Shown in pieces: positions 24,515 to 33,227 of a stretch of DNA of 49,135 bases. Numbering within the stretch: position 1 is the first letter of the stretch; each line of letters begins with the position of its first letter. This DNA is from JAWLCQ01 sp041687095 (lineage in GTDB: Bacteria; Planctomycetota; Phycisphaerae; SM23-33), in contig JAWLCQ010000015.1 of NCBI GenBank assembly GCA_041687095.1, forward strand, positions 1 through 49,135, read 5' to 3'. The notes beneath the pieces are model-generated. The model made no database searches. It had not been told where the DNA came from and saw only the letters and a program-made list of their open reading frames with translations. The position numbers and the translations under genes were made by a program.

Positions 24515-24593
24515 TTTCCATCATCCTGCGTTTCCCTCTCGGGTCGCCTGCGGGGACGGAGGGGCGGGAGGGGCGATCTGTCGCCGGGGGAAG
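24515..24593. repeat. Decayed duplicate of the kinase/one-TM gene junction
   Basis: 24515-24560 matches 25415-25460 at 42 of 46 positions, and similarity continues for about 30 more bases to 24593/25490. The source covers the kinase 3' end and the first codons of the one-TM protein gene. In the copy the kinase stop is lost and the frame MMERGERNRSGVSKG runs to a stop inside the next gene. Confidence 0.85.
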
Positions 24594-24629
24594 GACGCTC
24601 CCACCACAACGGCCGCGTGGAGGGGAATC

Positions 24630-25424
24630 CTACGGAGGTCCATCACACATGAGAACATCACTCTTGCTGTACTGAAAGCCTGGGAAGCTCATCGAGAACT
24701 CAAACCCTTCCTCGTAGATGGCCTCTCCTGCTTGATTCAGGACGTACCGCCCGGAAACGGTCCACGTGCTTGGAACCGCTCTGCCCTCGAACACGCCGCG
24801 CGCACGGAGGATGCCGGATTCCCCGGGGGCGAGCTTCGGCCCCCCGTATACCCACTCCCACGCGCCCTCTCCAAGGTATCGGGCTGAACCGGGGCCGTAT
24901 CTGCCCAGGCCCTCCCCGTTGCGACCCCTCCTGTGGGCCTCGGCCAACCGGGGGTGAGGACCAGCATACTCAGAGAAGCCGAGACCGTGCATACCACTCA
25001 ACTCCACCTCCTGGTCTCCGCAGTTGGTGAAGATGAGTTCAATGATCGACTTCCGCGGGTCGGGAATATGGTAGTACGAACGGCAGAATACCTGAACGCC
25101 GTCCATGCGATCGGCGGCCATCGGGGGAGGCAGCACGTGCCCCTCCCGGTCCGCGTCGCATCCACAACGGAGCACGCCAGCGGCCGGGCGTGTCTCCGCC
25201 CCGCTTGCCTCCACGCCCGCCGGCGCTCCGCGCTGCGCGTCCGCCGTCGGCAGCCATCGACTCGCGCCCAGAAAGCCCAGCAGGACGCCTGCCGCCACCC
25301 CAGCGATCACGAGCGCCCATCGCCCCCTCAGCATCCCAGTCCACAGAGCCGGGGCTACAGCGGGACGGCCATCCTCGGACACATCGGAAGGGGACACATC
25401 GGGACGGTCATCCTTTTCCATCAT
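24630..25424 (-). CDS. Single-pass membrane protein, unknown
   Basis: 264 residues starting MMEKDDRPDVSP; one TM at about 36-56 (WALVIAGVAAGVLLGFLGASRWL), then an outward domain with Cys88, Cys90, Cys114, Cys135 and Cys260 and alternating hydrophobic strands (SIIELIFTNCGDQEVELSG, GESGILRARGVFEG). The shape suggests a beta-sandwich such as an Ig-like or intracellular-delivery fold. It begins 23 nt downstream of the kinase stop on the same strand, so they form one operon. No known family recognised. Start may be either of two adjacent ATG codons. Confidence 0.75.
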   Translation of the reverse strand: MMEKDDRPDVSPSDVSEDGRPAVAPALWTGMLRGRWALVIAGVAAGVLLGFLGASRWLPTADAQRGAPAGVEASGAETRPAAGVLRCGCDADREGHVLPPPMAADRMDGVQVFCRSYYHIPDPRKSIIELIFTNCGDQEVELSGMHGLGFSEYAGPHPRLAEAHRRGRNGEGLGRYGPGSARYLGEGAWEWVYGGPKLAPGESGILRARGVFEGRAVPSTWTVSGRYVLNQAGEAIYEEGFEFSMSFPGFQYSKSDVLMCDGPP

Positions 25425-25447
25425 CCTGCGTTTCCTTCTCGGGCCGC

Positions 25448-26941
25448 CTACGGGGGCGGAGGCGGGGGTGTGGGCAATCCGTCGCTGGGGTTCGCCGGGG
25501 TCACGCGCGGGGGCCGGTGCCGCTCGCCAGGGGCCGGCGGCGGCTCGGCGGGGGCCGGGGGCCGCTCGGCGGGGTCGGCGGGGTCGATGGGGAGTTCGCC
25601 GGGTCCGCGCGTGCCGTAGGTTTCGGGGGCGTTGGGGAAGCGGCGGGCGAGGGCTTGCTCCTCGTCGCCGGGCCAGGGCGCCCCGCCGGGGCGGAGGGCG
25701 GGCACGAGGAACATCGCCAGCGCCACGCCCGTCAGGATGCCCAGAAGCGTCCAGGTGATCCAGTGCCCCACCACCCGCCGCAGCGGGCGGCGCTTGGGCT
25801 GCTCGGTGAGGAGGGAGGTGGGCAGGTGGACGGTGGAGGCTTCGGGGGCGGCGGCGGTGTGGGTGAGGAAGCCCGTGGCGCCCGGGTAGGAGACGCTGGA
25901 CTCCTCGTCCCGCCAGACGATGCCCTCGGCGCGGAGGGCGGTGACGACGTCGGCGGCGGCGGGGCGGCGGGCGGGGTCCTTGGCCATCATCTGCTTGACG
26001 AGGTTGGCGAGGGACTCGGGGCAGTCGGGGGCGTGGTCGCGGGGGTCGGGGGGCGGGTCGTGCTGGTGGCGGCGGACGAGTTCGGGGACGCTGGGGGCGG
26101 TGTAGGGCGGATGGCCGGTGAGGGCGAAGTAGAGCGTCCCGCCCAGGGAGTACACGTCGGCGGCGGGGGTGATGGGCCCGCGGGCGATGAGTTCGGGGGC
26201 CATGTACTGCGGAGTGCCGACGGCCTTGTCGGTGAAGTCCAGCGGGTCGTCGGGGTCGCCCAGGCGAACGAGCCCGAAGTCGGTGACCTTGCACCGCCCG
26301 TTGCGGGTGATCATGAGGTTGGTGGGCTTGACGTCGCGGTGGACAATGCCGACCTGGTGGGCGGCGGCGAGGGCGGAGGCGGCGTCGGCGATGAGGGGGC
26401 AGGCGCGGCCGGGCGAGAGGGCGCCCATGACCCGCACCACGCCGCGCAGGGTCTCGCCCTCGATCATCTCCATGGCGATATACCACCAGCCGTTGTGCTG
26501 GTTGATCTCGTGGATGCGGACGACGTTGGGGTGTTCGATGGCGGCGGCGGCCCGCGCCTCGCGGAGGAACTGCGGGACCCGCTGGGCCTCGTCCACCCCG
26601 GCGATGCGTTTGCGGAGGACCTTGAGGGCGACGATCCGCTGGAGGTTGACGTCGCGCGCCTGGATGACGATGCCGGTCACGCCCTGGCCCAGCGGGCGGA
26701 GGAGCTTGAAGTGCCCGAGCATCTTGCCCACCCACGCGGGCTGATGGGCGGCGGGGAGGGCGACGAAGGTGTGCGACTCCGTCCCCGCCTCCCCGTCCAC
26801 CGCCGATGTCCCCGCACCGGCGTCGTCGGGCGGGGGCGTGTGCGGGGCGTCGAACGCCGGGGGCAGCCCGGCGGCGAGGGAGGCCTCGAAGGCCGCCTCG
26901 TCCTCGAGCCCGAGCTGCGGAGGGTTCGGGCGGTCCGTCAT
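25448..26941 (-). CDS. Transmembrane Ser/Thr protein kinase (PknB-like)
   Basis: 497 residues: N-terminal acidic/Pro-rich region 1-70; kinase domain about 78-340 with Gly loop LGQGVTG (84-90), catalytic Lys107 (VALKVL), HRDVKPTN (201-208), DFG (221-223) and APE (248-250), so catalytically complete. TM at about 391-415 (WITWTLLGILTGVALAMFLV), then a Pro-rich outer tail ending in six prolines. It phosphorylates Ser/Thr on cytoplasmic targets. Its ATG overlaps the stop of the upstream secreted protein gene by 4 nt, so the pair is coupled; the one-TM protein follows. Confidence 0.95.
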   Translation of the reverse strand: MTDRPNPPQLGLEDEAAFEASLAAGLPPAFDAPHTPPPDDAGAGTSAVDGEAGTESHTFVALPAAHQPAWVGKMLGHFKLLRPLGQGVTGIVIQARDVNLQRIVALKVLRKRIAGVDEAQRVPQFLREARAAAAIEHPNVVRIHEINQHNGWWYIAMEMIEGETLRGVVRVMGALSPGRACPLIADAASALAAAHQVGIVHRDVKPTNLMITRNGRCKVTDFGLVRLGDPDDPLDFTDKAVGTPQYMAPELIARGPITPAADVYSLGGTLYFALTGHPPYTAPSVPELVRRHQHDPPPDPRDHAPDCPESLANLVKQMMAKDPARRPAAADVVTALRAEGIVWRDEESSVSYPGATGFLTHTAAAPEASTVHLPTSLLTEQPKRRPLRRVVGHWITWTLLGILTGVALAMFLVPALRPGGAPWPGDEEQALARRFPNAPETYGTRGPGELPIDPADPAERPPAPAEPPPAPGERHRPPRVTPANPSDGLPTPPPPPP

Positions 26942-28209
26942 GGGCGACCCTCCCCGGGGCGCTTGAGGCCCGCGAAGCGGAGGATGGTCAGGATGCTCTG
27001 GCGGTTGGGGCGCATCTCGCTCACGTCCCCCACGTCGGAGACGATGGCGATGTAGGGCGTGTCCCCCAGCCGGCAGATGCCGTCAATGTTCATATCCGGC
27101 ACGCGGGCGAAGAGCACGGGCGGGTCGGCCTTGCGTCCGGACCACCAGAACAGGGCGCTGTCAAGCGTGCTGGGCGGGTACGGTTGGTCGTTGTCGATCT
27201 TGGGCCCGTTGCTGCGGGCGGCGGAGAGGAGGTAGCCCTGCGTGACGGGGTCCCAGCACAGGTCCGTCACGCCGCGCTCCCCCAGGTCCAGGCAGAAGAG
27301 GTCCACGAGGTCGATGACCTGCGGCCTGCGGGCGCCGAACGCCCCGTCCACCCCCCGCACGGCCGCCACCAGCGCCCGCCCCCGCCACAGGGGGTTCCGC
27401 AGGCCGCACAGCAGGTGCAGCCCGTCGGGGCTGAAGGCCATGCCCTCGACGTTGCCCCACCGGTAGGTGTTGCGTCCGGGGCAGCCGGGCTCGTTGTGCC
27501 ACGCCAGGTAGGGCGGGACCCCGAGGGCCTCGAAGTGCGTGTGCAGGGCGTCGCGGAGGGCGGACCCGACGTCGAGGACGACGGCGGATTCGACGGAGAA
27601 CCTCTCGCCCGTCCCCAGGTCCGCCCGCAGCATGTGCCGCCGCGCCGGGAGCGGCAGTTCGGAGGGGCTGTTGCTCAGCGATCCCAGCACGTACAGCCGC
27701 TGCCCGCCCGCGGGGGTGGAGCGTAGGGTGAGCGACTCGGCGTCCTGGATGAGGAGGTTCTCGTTGCGGATCAGGACGCGCAGGCGGGGCTCGCCGATGG
27801 TCATGGCGTCGAGGTCGACGTCGCAGGTGAAGATCCCGTGCTCGTGGCGGTCGCTGACGAGCAGGAGCTGACGGGACTGATCGCTCCAGGCGAGGGAGCT
27901 GGCTTCGAGCGGGGCGCGGATGCCGCCCTGGTTGGACGTGGGGGCGTCGACGGTGATGTCACGCTGGGCGACGACGGGCGGGGCGAGGGCCCCGAAGCGG
28001 ATCTCGGGCACGTTGGCCAGGGGCATGACGTGCCCGGGCCCCTGCGCGTTCGCGGCCGCGACGCTCGACAGCAGCCAGACGATGAGCGGGAGCAGGGACG
28101 CCGCGGAGAGACACGCAAGGAACCGAAGTGCCTTGGATCCCCGTCGAAGACTCCGCCCGCGGCCGCCCCGATCAGACCGCACTTGATGATGATGTGCCAC
28201 GTGGGCCAT
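26938..28209 (-). CDS. Secreted protein, possibly DUF3616-like
   Basis: 423 residues from an ATG at 28209, with a basic segment then a signal-type hydrophobic stretch (FLACLSAASLLPLIVWLLSSVAAANA). The mature part has beta-propeller-like strands with WSDQSRQLLLVSDRHEHG, RWGNVEGMAFSPDG, LLCGLRNPLWRGRALVA and FARVPDMNIDGI. The EGMAFSPDG...LRNPL...RALV pattern recalls DUF3616; this is a memory-based guess. A GTG at 28245 is an alternative start. It overlaps the kinase start by 4 nt, so the two may be functionally linked, for example a sensor partner. Confidence 0.75.
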   Translation of the reverse strand: MAHVAHHHQVRSDRGGRGRSLRRGSKALRFLACLSAASLLPLIVWLLSSVAAANAQGPGHVMPLANVPEIRFGALAPPVVAQRDITVDAPTSNQGGIRAPLEASSLAWSDQSRQLLLVSDRHEHGIFTCDVDLDAMTIGEPRLRVLIRNENLLIQDAESLTLRSTPAGGQRLYVLGSLSNSPSELPLPARRHMLRADLGTGERFSVESAVVLDVGSALRDALHTHFEALGVPPYLAWHNEPGCPGRNTYRWGNVEGMAFSPDGLHLLCGLRNPLWRGRALVAAVRGVDGAFGARRPQVIDLVDLFCLDLGERGVTDLCWDPVTQGYLLSAARSNGPKIDNDQPYPPSTLDSALFWWSGRKADPPVLFARVPDMNIDGICRLGDTPYIAIVSDVGDVSEMRPNRQSILTILRFAGLKRPGEGRP

Positions 28210-28267
28210 GGATTCCCGTAGGGCCGCGATTGCGCAAGCCCTCACTGACTACATGGTAGCGAAAAGG

Positions 28268-28316
28268 TCCTGATGCGTCAACGTTGGGAACGTCACCGTT
28301 GGGGCCGTCACCGTCA
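28268..28316. repeat. 15-nt degenerate array starting at glycosyltransferase stop
   Basis: Read on the minus strand the glycosyltransferase ends CCC-TGA and is followed by units TGACGGCCCCAACGG, TGACGTTCCCAACGT and TGACGC. The stop TGA is the first element of the array. Confidence 0.7.
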
Positions 28317-29456
28317 GGGCCGCACCCGCCGGTAGGCCTCCTCGATCCGCTGGACCATGCGGTGGTGGTCGAAGCGTTCGATGCAGCGCGAGCGGCCGGT
28401 GGCGCCGAGGCGGTCGCGGAGGGCGGGGTCGGCGGCGAGGGCGGTGACGGCGTGGCGGAGGCGTTCGAGGTCGCCGACGGGCACGAGCGCTCCGGTGGCG
28501 TCATCGACGACCTCGGCCGCCCCGCCGACGTCGAAGCTCACGACGGGCTTGCCCGCCAGCAGCCCCTGCGGGAGGGTGCGGGCGAGGCCCTCGCGGAGCG
28601 AGCAGTGCACGAGGATGTCCGTCGCGTGCAGGGCGGTGGGGATGCGCTCGGGGGGCAGGAGGCCGGTCAGGCGGACGCGGTCGCGGAGCCCGCGGCGGGC
28701 GATCTCGGACTCGATCCACCCGCGCAGGGCCCCGTCGCCCACGAGGCACAGGACGAGGCGGGGGTCGTCGATCCGCTCCAGGAGGTCCAGCAGCACGTCG
28801 TGGCCCTTGAGTTCGGCGAGGCGGGCGATCTGCGTGAGCAGCACCGCGTCGGGCGGGAGGTGCAGCGCGGCGCGGAAGGCGTCGGTGTCGGGCGGGCGGT
28901 GGACGAACCGCTCCACGTCCATCCCGCTGTAGACCGTCGTGTACTGCTGCGGGCGGCCGATCCCGGCGGCGAGGGCGTCGCGGGTCATGGCGTCGGCGAC
29001 GGTGAGCAGGGCGTGGGTGTAGCGGGCGGCGGAGCGTTCCAGGTGCACGTACAGCCGGTTCCGCCAGGGGGACTGGTAGGGGTGAAACGGCAGGCCGTGG
29101 ATGGTGTGCACGATGCCCATCCCGCCCACCCGGCGGGCGGCGCGGCGGCCGACGATGCCGGCCTTGCTCGCGTGGGTGTGGACCAGGTCGCAGCGGAGCC
29201 GGCGGAGGAGGCGCGTCAGCTCGCGCTGGGTCCGCCAGTCGCGGAGGGGGTGGATCTCGCGGCGGAGGTCGTCGAGGACGATGACGCGATACCCGCCCGC
29301 GCGGGCGCGGGAGAGCAGCTCGCCCTCGGGCCCCAGGGCGGGCCCGGTGACGAGCGTCACCTCCCACCCGCGGGCGTGGAGGCCCTCGCAGGTGAGGAGC
29401 GTGTTCTCCATCGCCCCGCCCAGAATCATCCGCGTGATGACGTGGCACACGTGCAT
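28314..29456 (-). CDS. GT4-family glycosyltransferase
   Basis: 380 residues, GT-B fold. N-terminal domain MHVCHVITRMILGGAMENT with the Gly-rich loop, then DLVHTHASKAGIVGR and VHTIHGLPFH; C-terminal domain with VLLTQIARLAELKGHD and the retaining GT4 signature CSLREGLARTLPQGLLAGKPVVSFDVGG. It transfers a sugar from a nucleotide donor, probably in envelope polysaccharide or lipid glycosylation. Start at 29456 is fixed by homology to the HVITRM opening; the longer frame begins in repeat. Stand-alone in this window. Confidence 0.93.
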   Translation of the reverse strand: MHVCHVITRMILGGAMENTLLTCEGLHARGWEVTLVTGPALGPEGELLSRARAGGYRVIVLDDLRREIHPLRDWRTQRELTRLLRRLRCDLVHTHASKAGIVGRRAARRVGGMGIVHTIHGLPFHPYQSPWRNRLYVHLERSAARYTHALLTVADAMTRDALAAGIGRPQQYTTVYSGMDVERFVHRPPDTDAFRAALHLPPDAVLLTQIARLAELKGHDVLLDLLERIDDPRLVLCLVGDGALRGWIESEIARRGLRDRVRLTGLLPPERIPTALHATDILVHCSLREGLARTLPQGLLAGKPVVSFDVGGAAEVVDDATGALVPVGDLERLRHAVTALAADPALRDRLGATGRSRCIERFDHHRMVQRIEEAYRRVRP

Positions 29457-29555
29457 ACGGCCATTCTGACGTTTCCCACGGGATGGGGCAACGGTGGTTG
29501 CCAAAGACCGGGGGCGGCAAAACCGTGATTGGCAAAGACCGTGGTCGGCAAAGAC

Positions 29556-29915
29556 GCGGGGGGAGCAGGGGCACCGGCCTGCGCCGCGGGTCCCCTGACC
29601 CCCACCTCCTGCGCCGGGGGTCTCCTGACCCCCACCTCCTGCGCCGGGCGTCTCCTGACCCCCACCTCCTGCGCCGGGGGTCTCCTGACCCCCGGCGGCC
29701 GGGAGGGGCGAGGGACGCCTCCGCGGCCTCGGCCTTGGAGCGCCCCCCCCATCGCGGCGGCGGCCTGCTCCTGAGCCTGTCGAAGGGCCGCCGCGATCGA
29801 AGCGCCGCCATCACGCTCTCGCGGAGACGTTCCGCTCGTTCCGGGACGTTGGGGGTCAGGAGACCCCCAACGCTCAGGAGGCCCCAACGCTCAGGAGACT
29901 CCCAACGCGCGCGCT
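29556..29915. repeat. Composite palindromic element, copy 1 (30-nt tandem x4)
   Basis: The gap 29457-29915 has no gene. 29581-29700 is four exact-length 30-nt units, each carrying a GGGGGTC-TCCT-GACCCCC hairpin. Then come GGGAGGGGCGAGGGACGCCTCC, a TGAGCCTGTCGAAGG core within GCGGC arms (about 29775), a CGCCATCACGCTCTCGCGGAG block, and near the DUF502 stop TTGGGGGTCAGGAGACCCCCAA with shorter units after it. Copies: 35361-35715, 44495-44785 (inverted) and 48698-48985. Confidence 0.88.
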
Positions 29916-30626
29916 TCAGCCGCCGAACTTCGTCCAGTCCTTCTCCGGCCCCTGCCGCTCGTGCGGCGGGGTGGGGGCCACGCGGTCGCCGCTCATGCCC
30001 GCGGTGAGGGCGGAGCGCATGGCGTCCATGACGGTCATCTCGATCGGCCGCACGCGGGAGCGGGAGACGTACACCGTGTACCCGCCGATCTGGTAGCTCA
30101 TGGGGAGGTAGACGGCGACGTAGTCCTCCCCGCGGACGAGGGGCTCGGGGATGCGTTGGGGGTCGGGCTGGCTGATGAAGCCCAGCATTCGCGTGCCGTC
30201 GGGCAGGTCGAGGGCGACGACCTCGTTGAGCTGGCCCTCGTTGCGGGTGCGGGAGACGAGGTCCATCAGGTCCCGCAAGCCGCCGTAAAGGCTGTTGATG
30301 AGGGGGATCCGCTCCAAGCCGCTGCCGACGACGTCCATGGCGCGGCGGAAGACGACGGAGTAGGTGAAGATCCCGACGAGGAAGATCAACACCACCGCCA
30401 GCACCACCCCCATCCCGGGCCGGTACTGCAGCGCACCGTCCTCCGGGAGGAGGAGGCGGAGCAGCGGGGCGATGGCCCGCTCGGCGATCGCGCCCAGCCA
30501 GAGGACCGCGTAGAGGCTCACCACGATGGGGACGATGATGACGAGGCCCTTGAAGAGGCGGTTGGCGACGAAGCGGGCGGCGGCGCGGAGCGTGTGCTTG
30601 GTGGCGGCGTTGGCGAGCGAGGGCAT
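29916..30626 (-). CDS. DUF502 family membrane protein
   Basis: 236 residues with two TM segments: about 26-50 (GLVIIVPIVVSLYAVLWLGAIA) and 71-93 (MGVVLAVVLIFLVGIFTYSVVF). The following IPLINSLYGGLRDLMDLV and the GYTVYVSRSRVRPIEMTVMDAMR section near the end are the DUF502 signature; the family is an integral membrane group of unknown role, common in many phyla and plants (LCV-like). 39 nt downstream of the MarR gene stop on the same strand, so probably co-transcribed and controlled by it. Confidence 0.92.
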   Translation of the reverse strand: MPSLANAATKHTLRAAARFVANRLFKGLVIIVPIVVSLYAVLWLGAIAERAIAPLLRLLLPEDGALQYRPGMGVVLAVVLIFLVGIFTYSVVFRRAMDVVGSGLERIPLINSLYGGLRDLMDLVSRTRNEGQLNEVVALDLPDGTRMLGFISQPDPQRIPEPLVRGEDYVAVYLPMSYQIGGYTVYVSRSRVRPIEMTVMDAMRSALTAGMSGDRVAPTPPHERQGPEKDWTKFGG

Positions 30627-30665
30627 GGGCGTCTCCAGGCGCCGAAGCCCTCGCGCGGGCGGAGG

Positions 30666-31226
30666 TCACTTCCGCGGCGACGTCCGGTGGCGCGCGTCGG
30701 CCTTCAGCTTTCCAATGGTATTGACATCGGTGAGCGGATCGGGCTCCTCGTCGGAGGCCCCGAGGACGTCGACGAGGTGCTCGACGGCGCGGGTGGTCTG
30801 CTCGCGGTCCTGGGGCGACATCTGCTCCAGCGCCCGCGCGAGCGTGTCCTGCAGGGGATAGGGCGTCTGGCGGACGAGCTTCGTCCCCGCCGCGGTGGCC
30901 GTGACGAACACCAGCCGCCGGTCCCGCGTGTCCCGCTCCCGCTCCACGAGCCCCTTGCCCTCCAGGCGGTCGAGAATGCCCACCACCGTGCTGGGGCTCA
31001 CGTGGACCTGGTCGGCGATCTCCTTGGCCGTCACGGGCCCCCGCTCGACGGCGGTGATGAGGCACAGCAACTGCGGGCCCGTAATCTCGTGCCGCGCCGC
31101 CAACTGCCGCGAGTCGATGTCGATGGCCCGGATGATCCGCCGGATCGCCCGCACCAGCCGCAGATCGTGCCGCGCCTCCCCCCCCCCCTCCTCCCGCGAT
31201 GGGCTGGACACCTTCCGCTTGGCCAT
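30666..31226 (-). CDS. MarR-family regulator 1
   Basis: 186 residues; winged-helix core about 25-150 with ITGPQLLCLITAVERGPVTAKEIADQVHVSPSTVVGILDRLEGKGLVER and the wing RDTRDRRLVFVT. The ATG at 31226 has AAAGGAG 8 nt upstream. Upstream lies TATAAT (31298-31293, minus strand) overlapping an inverted repeat TGATT-N8-AATCA (31291-31308), a likely autoregulatory operator. It is paralogous to the MarR at 42749 (same order of motifs and shared PYPLQ). Dimerises through end helices. Ligand unknown; oxidant or phenolic sensing is common for the family. Confidence 0.93.
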   Translation of the reverse strand: MAKRKVSSPSREEGGGEARHDLRLVRAIRRIIRAIDIDSRQLAARHEITGPQLLCLITAVERGPVTAKEIADQVHVSPSTVVGILDRLEGKGLVERERDTRDRRLVFVTATAAGTKLVRQTPYPLQDTLARALEQMSPQDREQTTRAVEHLVDVLGASDEEPDPLTDVNTIGKLKADARHRTSPRK

Positions 31227-31290
31227 GCTGTTTGCTCCTTTCCCCGAACGCGCCCGAGGCCCTCCCCGGGAGCGATCGGAGTCCATCACC

Positions 31291-31308
31291 TGATTATAAC
31301 TGAAATCA
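31291..31308 (-). promoter_or_regulatory. Promoter and probable MarR operator
   Basis: On the minus strand TATAAT at 31298-31293 is a good -10 box, 67 nt before the marR ATG; no clear -35 was seen. The surrounding TGATTTCAGTTATAATCA is an inverted repeat (TGATT/AATCA). TGATTATA is also present in front of the second marR at 42662-42669. Confidence 0.55.
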
Positions 31309-31345
31309 TTCTACCACGAGGACGAATTGCGGATTGGCAGCCGTT

Positions 31346-31510
31346 CACGCCTTCACGAATCCGCCTGCGATCCACCGCAGGCGGAAAGGCGTGATGAAAA
31401 GAAACAGCCCCGAAGACGGGGATTACGCAGATTCGAGGATTGCACAGATGGAAGAGGAGAACATGGCTCTTCCCTCTCGTCTTCGCACTCCTGAAATCTG
31501 GGTAATCCCG
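31346..31510. repeat. Two nested hairpins between marR and Rieske gene
   Basis: 31346-31393: outer arms CACGCCTT/AAGGCGTG and inner arms TCCGCCTGCG/CGCAGGCGGA. 31417-31510: arms CGGGGATTACGCAGATT and AATCTGGGTAATCCCG, with a further inner hairpin GGAAGAG/CTCTTCC. The arms contain GATTACGCAGATT, a word that recurs in many repeat-rich genomes. No gene is in 31227-31647. Confidence 0.8.
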
Positions 31511-31647
31511 CTCTCTCCGGCTGTTTCCTCGGACTCTTGCTCCTGCCTGGGAAGCATGAACGGTTACCGCACTTCTATAATTCCCGCGCCGTCCGCCCGG
31601 ACCTGTACCGTCTCTATGCCCGCACCGTCTCAGAAGGGAGACCAGAC

Positions 31648-33225
31648 ATGAACGTCGAACAGTTCCTCGCCAAGGCCGACGAACTCCACGACGGGGAGAT
31701 GAAGGAGATCCAACTCGGGGAGATCACCGTCCTGCTGGTCCGCGTGGACGGGGAGTTCCACGCGTACTGGCCCTCCTGCCCGCACCACGGCGCCCCGCTC
31801 GCCGAGGGCCTCCTGCACGACGGGCACATCCGCTGCCCGTGGCACCAGTCGGTGTTCGATGCCCGCAGCGGGGAACTCATCGAGCCCCCCTCCCTGGACC
31901 TCCTGCCCCACTTCGAGGTCCGCTCCGACGGGCAGAACGTCTACGCCCAGATCCCCGCCGACCTCACCGAACTCCGCCCCCCCCCCATGGCCCATCACAA
32001 CCCCGCCGCCGACGGGCGCACCTTCGTCATCGTCGGGTCCGGGGCGGCCGGGGTGCTGGCGGCCGAGACGCTGCGGACGATCGGCTACAAGGGCGGCCTG
32101 TTCGTCCTGACCAACGATCCCGACAAGCCCTACGACCGCACCGTTCTGAGCAAGAAGTACATGGGCAACCCCGACAAGAGCATCCCCCTGCTCCGCAAGG
32201 GCGACCTCCACGCGGCGCACGACATCGAGATCGTGCACGGGTGGCAGCTTGCGAGGGTGGATCACGAACGCAAGACCGTCACCAGCACCGACGGGCGCAC
32301 CATGTCCTACGACCGCCTCCTGCTCGCCACCGGGGGCACCCCGCGAACGCTCGACGTCCCGGGGCAGGACCTCGACCACGTCTTCCTCCTCCGCTCCCAC
32401 CAGGACGCCAAGCGCATCCGCTGGGTCGCCGGGGAGAGCAAGACCGCCGTCGTCGTCGGATCGAGTTTCATCGGCATGGAGGTGGCGGCCTCCCTGACCC
32501 ATCGCGGGCTGAAGGTGCACGTGGTGGCCCCCGAGAGCGAACCCTTCGCCTCGTCCCTCGGGCCCGACGTGGGGGCCATGCTCCGCTCCGTCCACGCCGA
32601 CCAAGGCGTGACGTTCCACCTGGGGCACACGGTGGCCCACTTCGAAGGCCCCGGGCGCCTCCGCACCGTGGTCCTGGACAGCGGGGAGCGGATCGACGCG
32701 GGCCTGGCGGTGATCGGGGTGGGCGTGCGCCCGGCGACGGACTACGAGACGGGGCTGGAGCGGCGGGGCGATGGCAGCTTCGTCGTGGACTCGCACCTCC
32801 GCGCCGCCGAGGACGTCTACGTCGCGGGCGACATCGCGTCGTTCCCCGACTGGCGGACGGGCGAGCCGCTGCGGATCGAGCACTGGCGGGTGGCGCAGCA
32901 GCTCGGCCGCGTCGCCGCCTTCAACATGGCCGACCGCCCCACCGAGTACCTCGGCGTGCCGTTCTTCTGGACCAACCAGTACAAGCTCAACGTGCAGTAC
33001 GTCGGGCACGCGCGGGACTGGGACGACTTCGTCGTCGAGGGGTCGATCGACGACCAGGAGTTCGTCGGGTGGTACGTGAAGGACGGCAGGGTCCGGGCGG
33101 CGGCGGGCAGCGGGTGCGACCGCAAGATGGGCGCCGCCGCCGAGGTCCTCAACGACCGCGAGCTGTACGACCTGGACACGGTCCGCGAGCGGGTGGAGCG
33201 GATCCTGTCGGCGGTGACGGTGTAG
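31648..33225 (+). CDS. Rieske-domain FAD/NAD(P) oxidoreductase (AIFM3-like)
   Basis: 525 residues. Residues 1-105 are a Rieske [2Fe-2S] domain (Cys44-Pro-His46 and Cys63-Pro-Trp-His66). 125-430 is a pyridine nucleotide-disulfide oxidoreductase: FAD motif IVGSGAAG (about 128-135), NAD motif VVGSSFIGME (about 270-278) and second FAD site EDVYVAGDIASFP. The C-terminal reductase-type domain ends about 520. The order Rieske-FAD-NAD is that of AIFM3 and ferredoxin reductase-like proteins. Substrate unknown; likely carries electrons to a partner. AAGGGAG precedes the ATG. The phosphorylase gene starts 2 nt after its stop. Confidence 0.93.
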   Translation: MNVEQFLAKADELHDGEMKEIQLGEITVLLVRVDGEFHAYWPSCPHHGAPLAEGLLHDGHIRCPWHQSVFDARSGELIEPPSLDLLPHFEVRSDGQNVYAQIPADLTELRPPPMAHHNPAADGRTFVIVGSGAAGVLAAETLRTIGYKGGLFVLTNDPDKPYDRTVLSKKYMGNPDKSIPLLRKGDLHAAHDIEIVHGWQLARVDHERKTVTSTDGRTMSYDRLLLATGGTPRTLDVPGQDLDHVFLLRSHQDAKRIRWVAGESKTAVVVGSSFIGMEVAASLTHRGLKVHVVAPESEPFASSLGPDVGAMLRSVHADQGVTFHLGHTVAHFEGPGRLRTVVLDSGERIDAGLAVIGVGVRPATDYETGLERRGDGSFVVDSHLRAAEDVYVAGDIASFPDWRTGEPLRIEHWRVAQQLGRVAAFNMADRPTEYLGVPFFWTNQYKLNVQYVGHARDWDDFVVEGSIDDQEFVGWYVKDGRVRAAAGSGCDRKMGAAAEVLNDRELYDLDTVRERVERILSAVTV

Positions 33226-33227
33226 CC

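Noticed and set aside
24630..26735. A 701-codon frame running through the kinase and one-TM genes
   Set aside because: Only its C-terminal 264 residues look like protein; the earlier part is an out-of-frame reading of the kinase gene.
29581..29700. Four 30-nt units as a CRISPR array
   Set aside because: Units abut each other without spacers, contain a self-complementary hairpin and no cas gene is near.
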